A DNA stretch of 64,000 nt from contig MPML01000021.1 of the NCBI GenBank assembly GCA_002238445.1, forward strand, positions 1 to 64,000, given 5' to 3'. Each line of letters opens with the position of its first letter. Positions within the stretch are counted from its first letter, which is position 1. The translations under genes and the position numbers were made by a program. The notes beneath the pieces were generated by a model. It was not told the origin of the DNA. It did not search any database and saw nothing but the letters and a program-made list of their open reading frames with translations. Source of the DNA: Caldilineaceae bacterium bin5. GTDB lineage: Bacteria; Chloroflexota; Anaerolineae; Caldilineales; Caldilineaceae. Below are positions 34,795 to 45,600 of this stretch, in pieces.

Positions 34795-35559
34795 TTGCAA
34801 GCACTAAAGTCTGGCCGCATACCTGTCCTGCTGCTCTGTGCAGCAATTGCTCTGGCGTTCTACTTTGCCGCCTCCGCGATTACCCCTTCCTTTGCCAGCG
34901 AAGGAGACACCGCCGATCACGAGGAAGAAGTCACCACCCTTGAATCCCTGACCGAGCGCGTCGTCGAACTTGAGAACCGTATCGTCGAACTGGAACTGCA
35001 AAAGGAAGAAGCTGCCGCCCAGCAACCTGCCTACCCCGTCTTCGACGCCATCGTCGCCGTCTATCTGTCGGATCAGATTGACATCCACAGCCTGCACGAT
35101 CGTCTTAAGGACGGGGATGGCATCATGCCCGGAGACTCAGGGCAAATCAAGCGCCTCGTGACCCTGCTTTCCGCAGTCGACTGGCCGCAGGAATTGGCGG
35201 AAGAGGGAGAAGCGCTAATCGAAACGCTCACGCAATTCGCGTCCGCATTGGCCGATGACGATCTTGAAAACGCCGTGCCCCTCGCCTCTGCCGCCCACGA
35301 TGCGCAGCATCACTTCTCCGGCAGCGTCTCAGACTGGTTCAAGAGTACACAGTCGCCTGAAGAGGAAGATCCCGAACAGGCAGACCAGTCGTCCGAAGAA
35401 GGCAACAGTGACGATAGTGATGACGACGACACCGAGAGCCACGGCCACGACGACGACAGTGACGACGACACTGAGAGCCACGGCCATGACGACGACGACG
35501 ATGACGATGACTCCAACGACACCCATGACGACGGACATGACCACAGCCACGGAGAATAG
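34795..35559 (+). CDS. Exported protein with Asp/His-rich metal-binding tail
   Basis: A 254-residue protein starting at TTG 34795 behind AAAGGAG. A signal peptide (LLLCAAIALAFYFAASA) is followed by a short heptad coiled coil (ESLTERVVELENRIVELELQ), a globular helical part (about 75-185), and a C-terminal 60-residue tail of Asp, Glu, Ser and His with a duplicated DDDTESHGHDDDSD unit ending in GHDHSHGE. Such tails bind divalent metals. It lies three bases before a CopC gene, so copper binding or buffering outside the membrane is inferred. No named family recognised. Confidence 0.8.
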   Translation: MQALKSGRIPVLLLCAAIALAFYFAASAITPSFASEGDTADHEEEVTTLESLTERVVELENRIVELELQKEEAAAQQPAYPVFDAIVAVYLSDQIDIHSLHDRLKDGDGIMPGDSGQIKRLVTLLSAVDWPQELAEEGEALIETLTQFASALADDDLENAVPLASAAHDAQHHFSGSVSDWFKSTQSPEEEDPEQADQSSEEGNSDDSDDDDTESHGHDDDSDDDTESHGHDDDDDDDDSNDTHDDGHDHSHGE

Positions 35560-35562
35560 CCG

Positions 35563-36270
35563 GTGAACTTCACGCAAATGCGCAGACGTATCGCCAAGCT
35601 GCTGGGGTTAGCGATGCTACTCGCCACTATCCACTTTCCTCTGTCCACCGCAGTGCTCGCGCACGCCGACTACGATCACTCCGTCCCTGCCGCCGACGAA
35701 TTAGTTCTCCAGGCCCCACAGCAGGTGCAGGTCTGGTTCACCCAGGAACTGTTTCGTCGTGAAGGGCAAAACAGCCTCGAGGTATACGGGCCCGATGAAC
35801 AGAGGGTCGATCTGGACGACTTCGCCATCGATGACGATGACCGCAAGCTGATGACCGTCTCGCTGCCGCCGGACCTTGCCAATGGCGTCTACACTGTCCG
35901 CTGGCGCTCACTGTCCGCTGACGATGGCGATGACGCCAGTGGCGAATTCCAGTTTACTATCCAGTCCGACGAGCCTACAGCAGAGGCCGCAGCAACAGAG
36001 ACGCCTGAAAGCACTACCGAAGCCGCCCAGCCATCGCCCACAAACACGGCCCAACCGGAACAGGCCGAGCCACGACAGACGCCCTCCGCTGCCGACACAG
36101 ATTCCGAGGTCTCCGAAACATCTCCCGACCAGCCCGACCAGGGCCCGGGGCTGCCTTGCCTCGGTAGTTCAATACCGCTCTTGCTGCTCCTAGGCGGGCT
36201 TCTAATAGGACGGGGGCACAGATATCGTCGCAAACTGTCACCGCACGCAAGACGCGGGCAGAACTATTAG
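35563..36270 (+). CDS. CopC-domain protein with C-terminal membrane anchor
   Basis: A 235-residue protein from GTG 35563, preceded by GGAG at eight bases. After a signal peptide, the mature part begins at AHADYDHSVPAADE, where the N-terminal His is the usual copper ligand of CopC; QVQVWFTQEL and DGDDASGEFQFTIQ complete the beta-sandwich. A Pro/Thr/Glu-rich stalk (about 130-195) and a hydrophobic helix (SSIPLLLLLGGLLIGRG) with basic residues anchor it. The second copper motif DGH is changed to DGDD. It is between the metal-binding protein and the CopC-CopD fusion, likely one operon. Confidence 0.88.
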   Translation: MNFTQMRRRIAKLLGLAMLLATIHFPLSTAVLAHADYDHSVPAADELVLQAPQQVQVWFTQELFRREGQNSLEVYGPDEQRVDLDDFAIDDDDRKLMTVSLPPDLANGVYTVRWRSLSADDGDDASGEFQFTIQSDEPTAEAAATETPESTTEAAQPSPTNTAQPEQAEPRQTPSAADTDSEVSETSPDQPDQGPGLPCLGSSIPLLLLLGGLLIGRGHRYRRKLSPHARRGQNY

Positions 36271-36280
36271 CCTGAACCGG

Positions 36281-38461
36281 ATGCCCTGCCTTTGCGGCAA
36301 GTTTTCTCAATACGGATTCCGCACTACGCAATGGATTGCGATAGTTCTGGCGCTCCTGTGCTTCCCGCTGCTGTCGCCGCTGCCTGCCCTGGCCCACGCG
36401 TTGCTCGTACGCGCCGACCCCCAGCCAAACGCAGAGCTCACACAGCCGCCCGCGGCTATTGAGTTCTGGTTCAGCGAACCGCTGGAAGAGACCTTCACCG
36501 GCGCCCGCATCCTCACCGCCGGCGGAACTGAACTGCCGGCCGGCGCGCCGCGCATCGACCCCAATGACTCCACCCACCTGACCCTGCCGCTGGAGAGTAT
36601 CGAACCGGGCATCTACACCGTAGTCTGGCAAACTCTCTCCAGCGTGGACGGTCATGAGTGGGTCGGGTCGTTCCCACTCACCATCCTCAATCCCGACGGC
36701 ACTCGTCCCGCAGGCACCGCCGTTGAGATCACCGTCCGCAGCCAGGACGGCCTTCCTCCTCTGGCCGATTCCATACTCCGCTGGCTCTCCCTGCTCTGCG
36801 CCGCACTGCTGGTCGGCCCACTCTCCATCCGCCTGCTGTTGGCAAGCGCCGTCGCGCCTCGGAACGACCGCTACAGCCTGACCGTAGACAGGCTCACCCA
36901 TTCGATCTCCCTGGCCGGTGCAATCAGTCTGACCGCTGCCGGCTGGCTACAGCTCCTCGTTCAGGCACTGCGCTTGGGCGGAATCGGTGAGTTCCCTGAG
37001 CTGTTGCTCGCAACCCGCCCCGGCAACCTGACCCTGATGCGTCAAGCCTTGCTCGCGGCACTCCTCCTTCTGATTGTCCGCAATCAATGGGCTCCCCCTA
37101 CGCTTCCCCAGTCCGGCAATGGCGCCTCAAACCCTGCCGCCCCGCCCAGTCGGCTGCGTCGGGCTGCTCCGAATCTTTTCCGACTCAACTTGGGGCTGTG
37201 CGTAACGGGACTGGGCGCATCGCTGTTCTACAACCAGAACGTGTGGATAGTGGTTGTGGCGATCATAGTCGTGGGCAGCCTGTGGACCGGCTTCCATTTC
37301 CGTGTAAAGCAGAAATGGAACAGGATCTTCTCACAGCAGACATGGACCATTCTGCTGGCCGCGGCCGCACTCTTTACCTATGCCGCCAGCAGCCATGCCG
37401 CCGCCGCCCTCGGCAGCGGCTGGGCCGTCACTGCCGACTTCGCACATCTTGTCGCGGCCGCGGTCTGGGCAGGGGGTCTGATCTTCCTGGCGCTGCTACT
37501 GCTAAAGTTACATCGGCTGCAGTTAGAGCCCGATCAGGTAGGCCTGGTCCACCTGCTGCGGCGCCTCTCGCTCAGCGCGCAGATCGCCGTATTTGTACTG
37601 GCTCTGACCGGCCTCTTCAGCAGTTTCGTCCAACTACCGAATGTCGGCAGCCTCTTCAGTACCACCTATGGGCAGGTTCTTCTCATCAAACTGGCGATTG
37701 TTGCCGCCATCCTCGCGCTGGCCTTCCTCAACAATCGCTCCGTACAGAAGGCGGAAGAGACCGTCACGCACCCACCAACACTGCGCAACTTCTCGCGCCG
37801 GGTGGCTGTGGAGGCAGGCATGGCCGCTGTCCTATTGGTGTCGATAGCCGTGCTGGTACAGACACCTACGCCAAACTTTTCGTTGCCAACATCGGCAGCG
37901 CCGCCCTCGCTTCCTTTCAACGAAATGGCCTACGACAGCGACTTGGCTATCCATCTGCAGGTCACCCCCAATCAGGTCGGCCACAACCGCTATTGGGTAC
38001 ATCTCTCCCATCCCGATTCCTCAGATATCGGTGAAGTCCAGCTGGTGCGCCTTTTCTTCACCCACGAATCGGGCCAAATGGGACAAGCGCGCCTCGACCT
38101 GGTCGACCTCGGCGAGGATGCCTTCGCCGCCGAGGGCGCCTTCTTCAACCTGGATGGCGATTGGAACCTGTCAGTATACGTGCGCCGCCGGGGCATGAAC
38201 GACGTCTTGGCAGAGATTACAGTCCCTGTTCCCCCAGCGGAGACCGAGCAGGACATCACCCGCTCCCCCTGGCGCAACCCGATCCCCAGGCTGCCTGCGC
38301 AGACGATTGTCGGCGCGCTGCTGATCGCTCTCTCGCTTGTCCCGCTCCTGTGGCGGCGTCCCCTGCTGCGTGCCAGCAGTCCGCTCTACATCGTTCTGGC
38401 AATGGGAGCCCTCCTCTTCTTCCTGAGCGGCGCGCTGCTTGGCCTTACCGCATTCTTATAA
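36281..38461 (+). CDS. CopC-CopD fusion copper transport protein
   Basis: A 726-residue protein. A signal peptide leads to a CopC domain (AHALLVRADPQPNAEL with the N-terminal His ligand, and SSVDGHEWVGSFPL with Asp-x-His). About eight transmembrane helices of the CopD family follow (about 165-545), including FAHLVAAAVWAGGLIFLALL. A C-terminal extracytoplasmic domain (about 560-680) and a last helix close the protein. This YcnJ-like architecture is associated with copper uptake or homeostasis across the membrane. It starts ten bases after the CopC gene. Confidence 0.92.
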   Translation: MPCLCGKFSQYGFRTTQWIAIVLALLCFPLLSPLPALAHALLVRADPQPNAELTQPPAAIEFWFSEPLEETFTGARILTAGGTELPAGAPRIDPNDSTHLTLPLESIEPGIYTVVWQTLSSVDGHEWVGSFPLTILNPDGTRPAGTAVEITVRSQDGLPPLADSILRWLSLLCAALLVGPLSIRLLLASAVAPRNDRYSLTVDRLTHSISLAGAISLTAAGWLQLLVQALRLGGIGEFPELLLATRPGNLTLMRQALLAALLLLIVRNQWAPPTLPQSGNGASNPAAPPSRLRRAAPNLFRLNLGLCVTGLGASLFYNQNVWIVVVAIIVVGSLWTGFHFRVKQKWNRIFSQQTWTILLAAAALFTYAASSHAAAALGSGWAVTADFAHLVAAAVWAGGLIFLALLLLKLHRLQLEPDQVGLVHLLRRLSLSAQIAVFVLALTGLFSSFVQLPNVGSLFSTTYGQVLLIKLAIVAAILALAFLNNRSVQKAEETVTHPPTLRNFSRRVAVEAGMAAVLLVSIAVLVQTPTPNFSLPTSAAPPSLPFNEMAYDSDLAIHLQVTPNQVGHNRYWVHLSHPDSSDIGEVQLVRLFFTHESGQMGQARLDLVDLGEDAFAAEGAFFNLDGDWNLSVYVRRRGMNDVLAEITVPVPPAETEQDITRSPWRNPIPRLPAQTIVGALLIALSLVPLLWRRPLLRASSPLYIVLAMGALLFFLSGALLGLTAFL

Positions 38462-38758
38462 CTGAACGACCCGGCCCAACCTGCCGCCCTGCGCCTCCTG
38501 CCAATCAGCGCCTCCGCTGCGCACCAGTAGCCCTGCCCCAAGCCGAATTCCAACCTCCATTCCACATCATATTCGTCCCTTTCCAGAGCGGGAGCAGTGT
38601 CTGCACTTGCCCGCTTATATTTTTCTTACACTCCGCAAACGTGCCTGTGATGAACGCCGAATATACTGAAAACATACCTGCACGGCCAACAACGGTCCGG
38701 AAAAAGACCCTGTTGCACCTGTTAAGAAAGAGAAAGCGGAACTGTAAAGGAGAACTTA

Positions 38759-41380
38759 ATGAGATTCGAGCGCCTGACTGAGAAGGCACGCGAAGCAATT
38801 ATCGAGGCCCAGAACGAGGCCCGCGAATACAAACACGCCAGCATCGACCCCGAGCATCTACTGCTCGCGCTCCTGCGGCAGCAAGGGGGCGTCGTACCCG
38901 CTGTAATCGATCGCATGGGCGGAGACAAAGAAAGCCTTCGCACCGGCTTGGAACAGCTCCTGGCCGCCAAATCCCGTGTCACCGGCGGTGCAGTGGAAAC
39001 GCGCATGGGACGCGAAATGGCGCAGCTTTTGGAAGAAGCCGAAACCATCGCCGCCAACATGAAGGACGAGTACACCTCAACTGAGCATCTCCTCATGGCG
39101 ATGGCCTCTGCCCGCAACGGCGATTGTCGTCAACTACTGGAACGCCATGGCATCGACTACAACGGCATCATGCAGGGGTTGGCTGCCGTGCGCGGCAGTC
39201 AGCGCGTCACCAGCCAGACCCCGGAAGCCCAGTACGAAGCCCTGGTCAAATACGGCCGCGACTTGACCGCCGAGGCCGCCAAAGGCAACCTCGATCCCAT
39301 CATCGGCCGCGATCAGGAGATCCGCCGCGTCGTGCAGATCCTCAGCCGTCGCACCAAGAACAACCCCGTGCTGATCGGCGAGCCCGGCGTAGGCAAGACC
39401 GCCATCGCCGAAGGCTTGGCGCAGCGCATCATCAACGGCGATGTGCCCACTACGCTCAAAAACAAGCGGCTCGTTGCGTTGGACCTTGGCGCGCTGGTGG
39501 CCGGAGCCAAGTACCGCGGCGAGTTCGAGGAGCGGCTCAAGGCCGTCCTCAACGAAATCCGCGACGCCGATGGCGAAGTCCTGCTGTTCATCGACGAAAT
39601 GCACACCCTGGTGGGCGCCGGCGCAGCCGAAGGCTCAATGGACGCCTCCAATATGCTCAAACCCATGCTTGCCCGCGGCGAGCTTCATGCCATCGGCGCC
39701 ACAACCTTGGATGAATACCGCAAATATATCGAGAAAGATGCCGCCCTCGAACGACGCTTCCAGCCCGTCTTCGTAGGCGAACCGTCTGTAGAGGATACCG
39801 TCTCGATCCTGCGCGGGCTCAAGGAGCGCTACGAAGTCCATCACGGCGTGCGCGTCACCGATAGCGCCGTCATCGCCGCCGCACAGCTCAGCCACCGCTA
39901 CATCAGCGACCGCCAGCTGCCCGACAAGGCCATCGATCTGGTCGATGAGGCTGCCAGCAGGCTGCGGATGCAGATCGACTCCAAACCAAAGAAGCTCGAC
40001 GAACTCGACCGCCAGCTGATGCAACTGGAGATCGAACGCGAGGCCCTGCGCAAGGAATCCGACGAGGGCAGCAAGCAGCGGCTTGCTGCCCTCGAAAAAG
40101 AGCTGGCTGACCTGCAGGAGTCCAGCTCCGAACTCTCAATCCGCTGGCAGGCCGAACGCTCTGCAATCCAGGCCCTGCGCACCCTGAAAGAAGAGAGCGA
40201 ACAGTTGCGCACCGATATCGAGCAGGCTGAACGCGACTATGATCTGCAACGAGCCGCGGAGTTGCGCTATGGACGTATGAACGAACTGCAACAGCAACTG
40301 CACGCGGCCGAAGAAGGCGTTGCCTCCCTCCAGGCCGCCGGCGCACTCCTGAAGGAGGAAGTCGACGACGACGAAATCGCCTCAGTTGTCAGCGAATGGA
40401 CCGGTATCCCCGTAACCAAGCTGATGGAAGGCGAGCGCGAGCGGCTGGTGCGCATGGACGATGAGCTGCACCGCCGCGTCGTCGGCCAGGAGCGTGCCGT
40501 CGCTGCCGTTGCCGCCGCGATTCGCCGCAGCCGCGCCGGCCTGCAAGACCCCAACCGCCCAATCGGCAGCTTCATCTTCCTCGGTCCAACCGGAGTGGGC
40601 AAGACCGAACTGGCGCGAGCCCTGGCTGAGTATCTCTTCGACGATGCACACAACCTGGTCCGCATCGATATGAGCGAGTACCAGGAGCAGCATACAGTCG
40701 CCCGCCTGCTCGGCGCCCCGCCCGGCTATGTCGGCTACGACGACGGCGGCCAACTGACAGAGGCCGTACGCCGCCGACCCTACTCGGTCATTCTCTTCGA
40801 CGAGATCGAGAAGGCCCATGTAGAGGTGTTCAACGTGCTGCTGCAGGTGCTGGACGACGGCCGCCTGACCGACGGACAGGGCCGGACCGTAGACTTCCGC
40901 AACACCGTCATCATCATGACCAGCAATGTCGGCAGCCAGCACATCCTCGATGTCGCTGGGCTCGATGACGAAGTCGAGCGCCGTGTAATGACCGCCATGC
41001 GCCAGCAGTTCCGGCCGGAGTTTCTCAACCGGGTCGATGAGATCGTCATCTTCCACAGCCTGTCCGCCGAGCACCTGGAGGGCATCGCCGAAATTCAACT
41101 GGAAAGGCTGTGTGCTCTGCTCGCCGACCGCGAAATCACACTCGAACTGACCGATGAGGCCAAAGCCCTGCTCGTTCAGAACGGCTACGACCCGGCCTAC
41201 GGCGCGCGTCCGCTCAAGCGCAGCATCCAGCACACCGTGGCCGACCCGCTGGCGTTGGAAATACTCGAAGGACGTGTGGGGAGCGGCGATTATGTCATCG
41301 CCGCTGAACAGAACGGAGAGATTGCCTTTTCCGTATTGGCTGCCTCTGAGCTGGTGCCTTCCATCCAAGTCAACAGCTAG
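38759..41380 (+). CDS. clpB: ATP-dependent disaggregase ClpB
   Basis: A complete 873-residue hexameric AAA+ chaperone that works with DnaK to resolubilise aggregates. Order: N-terminal Clp repeats (1-145), first AAA module with GEPGVGKT and the sensor [16 protein letters not shown], the coiled-coil M-domain (about 400-525, the feature separating ClpB from ClpA/C), second AAA module with GPTGVGKT, pore loop GYVGYDDGG, and C-terminal D2-small domain ([15 protein letters not shown]). No IGF/L ClpP-binding loop is seen. AAAGGAG precedes the ATG. The 297 bases upstream contain no CIRCE element, so the mode of heat control is unclear. A strong terminator follows. Confidence 0.97.
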   Translation: MRFERLTEKAREAIIEAQNEAREYKHASIDPEHLLLALLRQQGGVVPAVIDRMGGDKESLRTGLEQLLAAKSRVTGGAVETRMGREMAQLLEEAETIAANMKDEYTSTEHLLMAMASARNGDCRQLLERHGIDYNGIMQGLAAVRGSQRVTSQTPEAQYEALVKYGRDLTAEAAKGNLDPIIGRDQEIRRVVQILSRRTKNNPVLIGEPGVGKTAIAEGLAQRIINGDVPTTLKNKRLVALDLGALVAGAKYRGEFEERLKAVLNEIRDADGEVLLFIDEMHTLVGAGAAEGSMDASNMLKPMLARGELHAIGATTLDEYRKYIEKDAALERRFQPVFVGEPSVEDTVSILRGLKERYEVHHGVRVTDSAVIAAAQLSHRYISDRQLPDKAIDLVDEAASRLRMQIDSKPKKLDELDRQLMQLEIEREALRKESDEGSKQRLAALEKELADLQESSSELSIRWQAERSAIQALRTLKEESEQLRTDIEQAERDYDLQRAAELRYGRMNELQQQLHAAEEGVASLQAAGALLKEEVDDDEIASVVSEWTGIPVTKLMEGERERLVRMDDELHRRVVGQERAVAAVAAAIRRSRAGLQDPNRPIGSFIFLGPTGVGKTELARALAEYLFDDAHNLVRIDMSEYQEQHTVARLLGAPPGYVGYDDGGQLTEAVRRRPYSVILFDEIEKAHVEVFNVLLQVLDDGRLTDGQGRTVDFRNTVIIMTSNVGSQHILDVAGLDDEVERRVMTAMRQQFRPEFLNRVDEIVIFHSLSAEHLEGIAEIQLERLCALLADREITLELTDEAKALLVQNGYDPAYGARPLKRSIQHTVADPLALEILEGRVGSGDYVIAAEQNGEIAFSVLAASELVPSIQVNS

Positions 41381-41439
41381 AGCAGACCCTGCGCGATTTC
41401 GACAACTATCGAGCAGGCTTCGTAAAGCAGCTTTTCGAA

Positions 41440-41482
41440 ACAAACGCCCTCGCAAAGTGCAGAGGGCGTTTGTCCTTTTTGG
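41440..41482 (+). terminator. Intrinsic terminator of clpB
   Basis: ACAAACGCCCTC (41440-41451) pairs perfectly with GAGGGCGTTTGT (41462-41473) over 12 bp, followed by CCTTTTT. Confidence 0.93.
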
Positions 41483-41511
41483 TTGCGCCGCCGTCGAGAA
41501 TCAGGTACAAT
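41483..41511 (+). promoter_or_regulatory. Promoter of the desaturase gene
   Basis: TTGCGC (41483-41488), 17-base spacer, TACAAT (41506-41511), directly after the clpB terminator and 86 bases before the ATG. Confidence 0.6.
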
Positions 41512-41596
41512 TCCCCTATATCATCCTCCTGGCGACCGCCAGTCTAAAATGGCAGCCTGAAATACCTGATGCCCTAAATGGAAAGGACCGCCGGCC

Positions 41597-42637
41597 ATGA
41601 CGTACGGACCCGCACAATCCAAAATCAGCTGGTACAGATCCCCCATCGATCGAGCCGTCCTCGCCGAGCTCAATCAGCGCAGCGATCTGTTCGGCCTTCT
41701 GCAGTCGCTCGGACACCTGGGCCTTCTGGCGCTGACAGGCGCGGCCGCCTGGTTTTCCCTGCAAGCGGGCCTATGGTGGGGCCTCATCATCGCCCTCTTC
41801 TTGCATGGCACCTTTTACGCGTTCCTCCTCAACGGCTTCCATGAACTCTGCCACCGTACAGTCTTTCGCACTAAGTTTCTTAACGAGTTCTTCTTGCGCC
41901 TATACAGCTTCCTTGGCCAGTATAACCACGTCTATTTCTGGACGAGTCATCAGGAACACCACAAGTTCACCCTGCATCCTCCCGACGACCTCGAGGTCGT
42001 TCTGCCGGTCGAGTTCACGCGTAAAGGGTTTTACCAAACGGCGCTCATCAACCCATCAGGGTTTTACCAGCGCATAAAAGGTGTGGTACGGCTCAGCTTT
42101 GGGCGCTTGGAAGGTGAGGAAGGCGACTGGGAACACATACTCTTCCCGCCGGACGCGACCGAGAAGCGCCAACGTCTCTTCAACTGGGCGCGCGTTCTGC
42201 TGGTCGGTCATCTCCTGTTGGCTGTCGTCTCACTGGCACTGCATTTCACCGTGCTGCCGGGCCTCTGGCTGCTGCCGGTGCTGATTACGCTCGCCCCTTT
42301 CTACGGCGGCTGGCTGCTCTTCCTCTGCAACAACACCCAGCACGTTGGCCTCATGGACAACGTGCCCGACTTCCGCATATGCACCCGCACATTCATCCTC
42401 AATCCGTTCGTGCGCTTCCTCTACTGGCACATGAACTTTCACATCGAGCACCACATGTACGCCGCGGTGCCGTGCTACAAGCTGGCCAGGCTGCATAAGG
42501 CCATAGAGGATGACCTGCCGCCGAGCCCGGTCGGCCTCGTTGCTACGTGGCGAGAGATCGCCGCCATCCTCAAAAAGCAAAGAGAGGATCCCAGCTACCA
42601 GCATCTGCCGGACGCGCCCAACCCAGTAATGGGGTAG
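41597..42637 (+). CDS. Membrane fatty acid desaturase
   Basis: A 346-residue integral membrane di-iron enzyme. Three histidine boxes are intact: HELCH (near 82), HQEHH (near 116) and HIEHH (near 280), with an extra NNTQH segment. Hydrophobic helices flank them (LLALTGAAAWFSLQAGLWWG, LLLAVVSLALHFTVLPGLWL). It introduces double bonds or hydroxylates a lipid or carotenoid-like substrate using reduced ferredoxin or similar donor. The gene converges on the kinase/pyrophosphorylase fusion, 15 bases away. Confidence 0.93.
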   Translation: MTYGPAQSKISWYRSPIDRAVLAELNQRSDLFGLLQSLGHLGLLALTGAAAWFSLQAGLWWGLIIALFLHGTFYAFLLNGFHELCHRTVFRTKFLNEFFLRLYSFLGQYNHVYFWTSHQEHHKFTLHPPDDLEVVLPVEFTRKGFYQTALINPSGFYQRIKGVVRLSFGRLEGEEGDWEHILFPPDATEKRQRLFNWARVLLVGHLLLAVVSLALHFTVLPGLWLLPVLITLAPFYGGWLLFLCNNTQHVGLMDNVPDFRICTRTFILNPFVRFLYWHMNFHIEHHMYAAVPCYKLARLHKAIEDDLPPSPVGLVATWREIAAILKKQREDPSYQHLPDAPNPVMG

Positions 42638-42652
42638 CGAGTATCCTTCCGG

Positions 42653-45600
42653 CTAATCCGTCCAGTCGCACAGCTCTTCCACGTATGCCGCGGAGCCGTC
42701 CCGCAGCCAGCCGTCCAATTGGGCCACTTCCTTCAGCTGCTGGCCGCGCTTACGCGGCACGACCACATAGCCGCAATCCATCTCCGGCAACGCCGTCATA
42801 TCGCCCCACAGCTTCTCAAACTGCGTGACCGGGAAAATATCCTCCTGGCCCCGCCCCCAGCGTTTCTTCACCTCCTTCAGCGTCACATAAGTGGGCATGC
42901 GCGCCGCCATACGTCCCAGCGCGTCGCCCACCCTGCTCCCATCCTCCAGGGCGGCCCGGTCCAGGCCCAACGTCTTTAACAAGCCGTCAATGTGGATCCA
43001 GAAGGTGTTGGTGTTGTAATAGGTCAGACCAAACTCGATCTCATCGCGCGGCAGTGCCAGCCCTTCCACCAGGCGCAACCTGCCATCGACGCGCGCCAGA
43101 CCGCCGCCGCGATCCTCCAGGTGGCGGTGAACTACCTCCGCTGTCATCGTCGCCTGTGTACTGATATGCAAGCCCAGCAACGCTGGGTCAACATGCGCGC
43201 CGACCGTATCAATGTTGTGCATCATCAAGTACTTAAGCTGCGGTCGCTCATTCAGCAGCCGTCGCAGAACGCCGTTGCGTAACAGGTTAGGCAGTTCATA
43301 CCAGTGGCCCACGGGGTGAATGCACTGGCTTGGCAGATTGTCAACGTAGTCACTGCCTTCCCCCTGCGAACGCGCCCAATTGACCATCGCCGCGTGCAGA
43401 CTCTCCTGAACCTTCTCGGCCTCAAAATCCAGGACCTGCCGCGGCGTCTCCTCCCAGGCGAAACGCAGATCCCGCACCATCGGCACCATCCGCAAGCCAA
43501 TGCTGCGCCCCGGCGACAGCAGCAGCGGCCCCGCATAGCCATCGCCTTTTCCGGCTCCGACAGAGCTGGCGATGGCGTCATGCGTGAGATAACTTGTCGT
43601 TAAAATGTGAGGCAAAGGCCTGTCGAAGAGGCGACCGCTGCGTTGGCTCTTGGCCAAATGTACGTCTACGAAGCTGCGATGCCTGCCAGCTAGCCGCGCA
43701 AACGGATTCAACGCCTTGACTACCCCAGCGCCTTGGCTCCAGCGGCTTCCCGCCCCCCCCGCCAACGTAACAATCGCGACCTCTCCGGCGCTGAGCGCGG
43801 CCGCGCCGAGCTCCCACAGGCTTTCCGGCAACTGCGCGGTCCCGTCAATGAGATCTTCAGGCTCAACTTCCTCGATCAGGCTGCGGGTAGGCAGCCGATT
43901 CTGGGACAGGCCGATGCGCCCGCTGCGCAGATCACCGCGGATCTGTTCATGCTGGGCGCGGTCAAAGGCATTGGCCGCCAGCAGTCCCTCCAGCGAACCC
44001 TGTTGGTCCTCATCCTGTTTCTGGGGCAACATTCGCTGAAAAAGTGATGGCAGAATATTTGCAAGCTCTGAGTCGGCGCCGCCCGCGGCCCCGAAGAGTT
44101 CCAACTCCGCTCGCTGCGCCGCCGTAAGCAACCACGGATCCTGGCGCAGACTGTCAGGAACGGTCAGCCGGTAGTAATCCGCCGGCAAGAGTGCGCCCGC
44201 CCCATCCGAACCGTGTAAAGACGTTTCCGGCTGTCCGAGAAGCTCGGCCCAAGTGCCCCGCTCGTTGATCGCGAAATCATACACCACCGGCTGCATCGCA
44301 AACGGGACTGCCTGCTCCAGGCATGCTTTTGTGTCGTTCATCATCTCCTGCAGGCGGACCTTCCCAGCTGCCTTGTAACGGGGATCAAATATGAACCCCA
44401 TGCCACCCCCGGACATCCCGCCCAACATCCAGAAGCCCCAGAAATTCTTGCCAAACTCAGCGCGCGCCTGCTCGATCAGCCTCTCTGTATAGAGGTTGCT
44501 CGCCCACGGAATTATAGTCTGAATCGGCCCCCTGAAATTGCCCTCCGTAGCCCGACCAATCGCCTCCACATTGCCTGCCTTCAGATGCTCCACTATCTCG
44601 TCCAGCGTACCTATCGCCTGCTTCCGCCCCGCCCACTCCTCTTCCGAACGCAGTAGATACTTTTCCGTAACCATCTCCAGAATCGGCCCCACGTCCTGCG
44701 CCATGCCGCCGTGAACCAGGACCAGGCTGGCCTGCAGTGCCTGCCGGCTCGCCTCGCTGATCTCGTCGCGGCCAAACAGATGATGGCTCGGCAACAGCCT
44801 GCCGCGGCTGACACCGAATTCGAGATCCCCTTCCGCGCTCAACACCCCCTCGATTAACTTGATGCCCGGCCAGATGCCCCCGGAATCTTGCCAGCCCCCG
44901 CCCGAGCCGCCCAGCCATTCCCCCAGAATGGCCCGCGCCGCCACCAGCCTGCGTTCCTCTTCCCCTAAGCCGCCCGTAAGCGAACCGGCCTGGCCGGTCG
45001 CCCGCATACACGCTGCCACCAGACAGGCCAGCAGACTCGTGGAGACCGCCAATCGTGATCCCTTAGGGATGTCATTTACTTTGCTGACCAGTTCGATCCC
45101 CTGGCCGGGCCCGACCAGCTGGGTCAGTAAATCGCCGAGAGGCTGGTGTGCCCCCTCCATTCCTGGCGGCACAATGCCGGCCGCAATCAGCGCGGCCTTA
45201 AGCAAACCGAGATGATCGCGTGCAAAGTCGAAGACCTCGGCAAAAGTAGTAATCTCCGCGCTCGCCTGCAGGTCAACGCTGACTAGCCGCAATATCGGCC
45301 GGTCAATAACCCGGAAATAGCCTTCCACCGGTGGCCGCGGCGCCTGGCTCGGTAGCTGCTCAGCACCATCTACACGCAAGTCGATCGAAACGTTCAGCAC
45401 CCGCGCGCCTTCTGGGAAATCCATCCCCAGAAAGAAGATGTCACTCCAGCCGCTGTGCGTCAGGTCCATCCGCACTGGAGTCGCTTCCCGCAGAACCGGG
45501 AAGAGCCCGTTGCTCAAAGGACGGCGCAGCTTGTCATGGACGCGCAGAGGATGATCGTTCGGATGGCCCACCCGAAACATCCACTGGTTGCCCGCAAGAG

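Noticed and set aside
35400-35556. GAC-rich triplet repeats near the end of the metal-binding protein as a possible microsatellite or phase-variation tract
   Set aside because: They are in-frame Asp codons in a protein tail; length change by triplets would not switch the gene on or off.
38462-38758. Search for a CIRCE or sigma32 promoter before clpB
   Set aside because: No TTAGCACTC-type repeat and no convincing CTTGAA/CCCCAT pair is visible; only AT-rich stretches.
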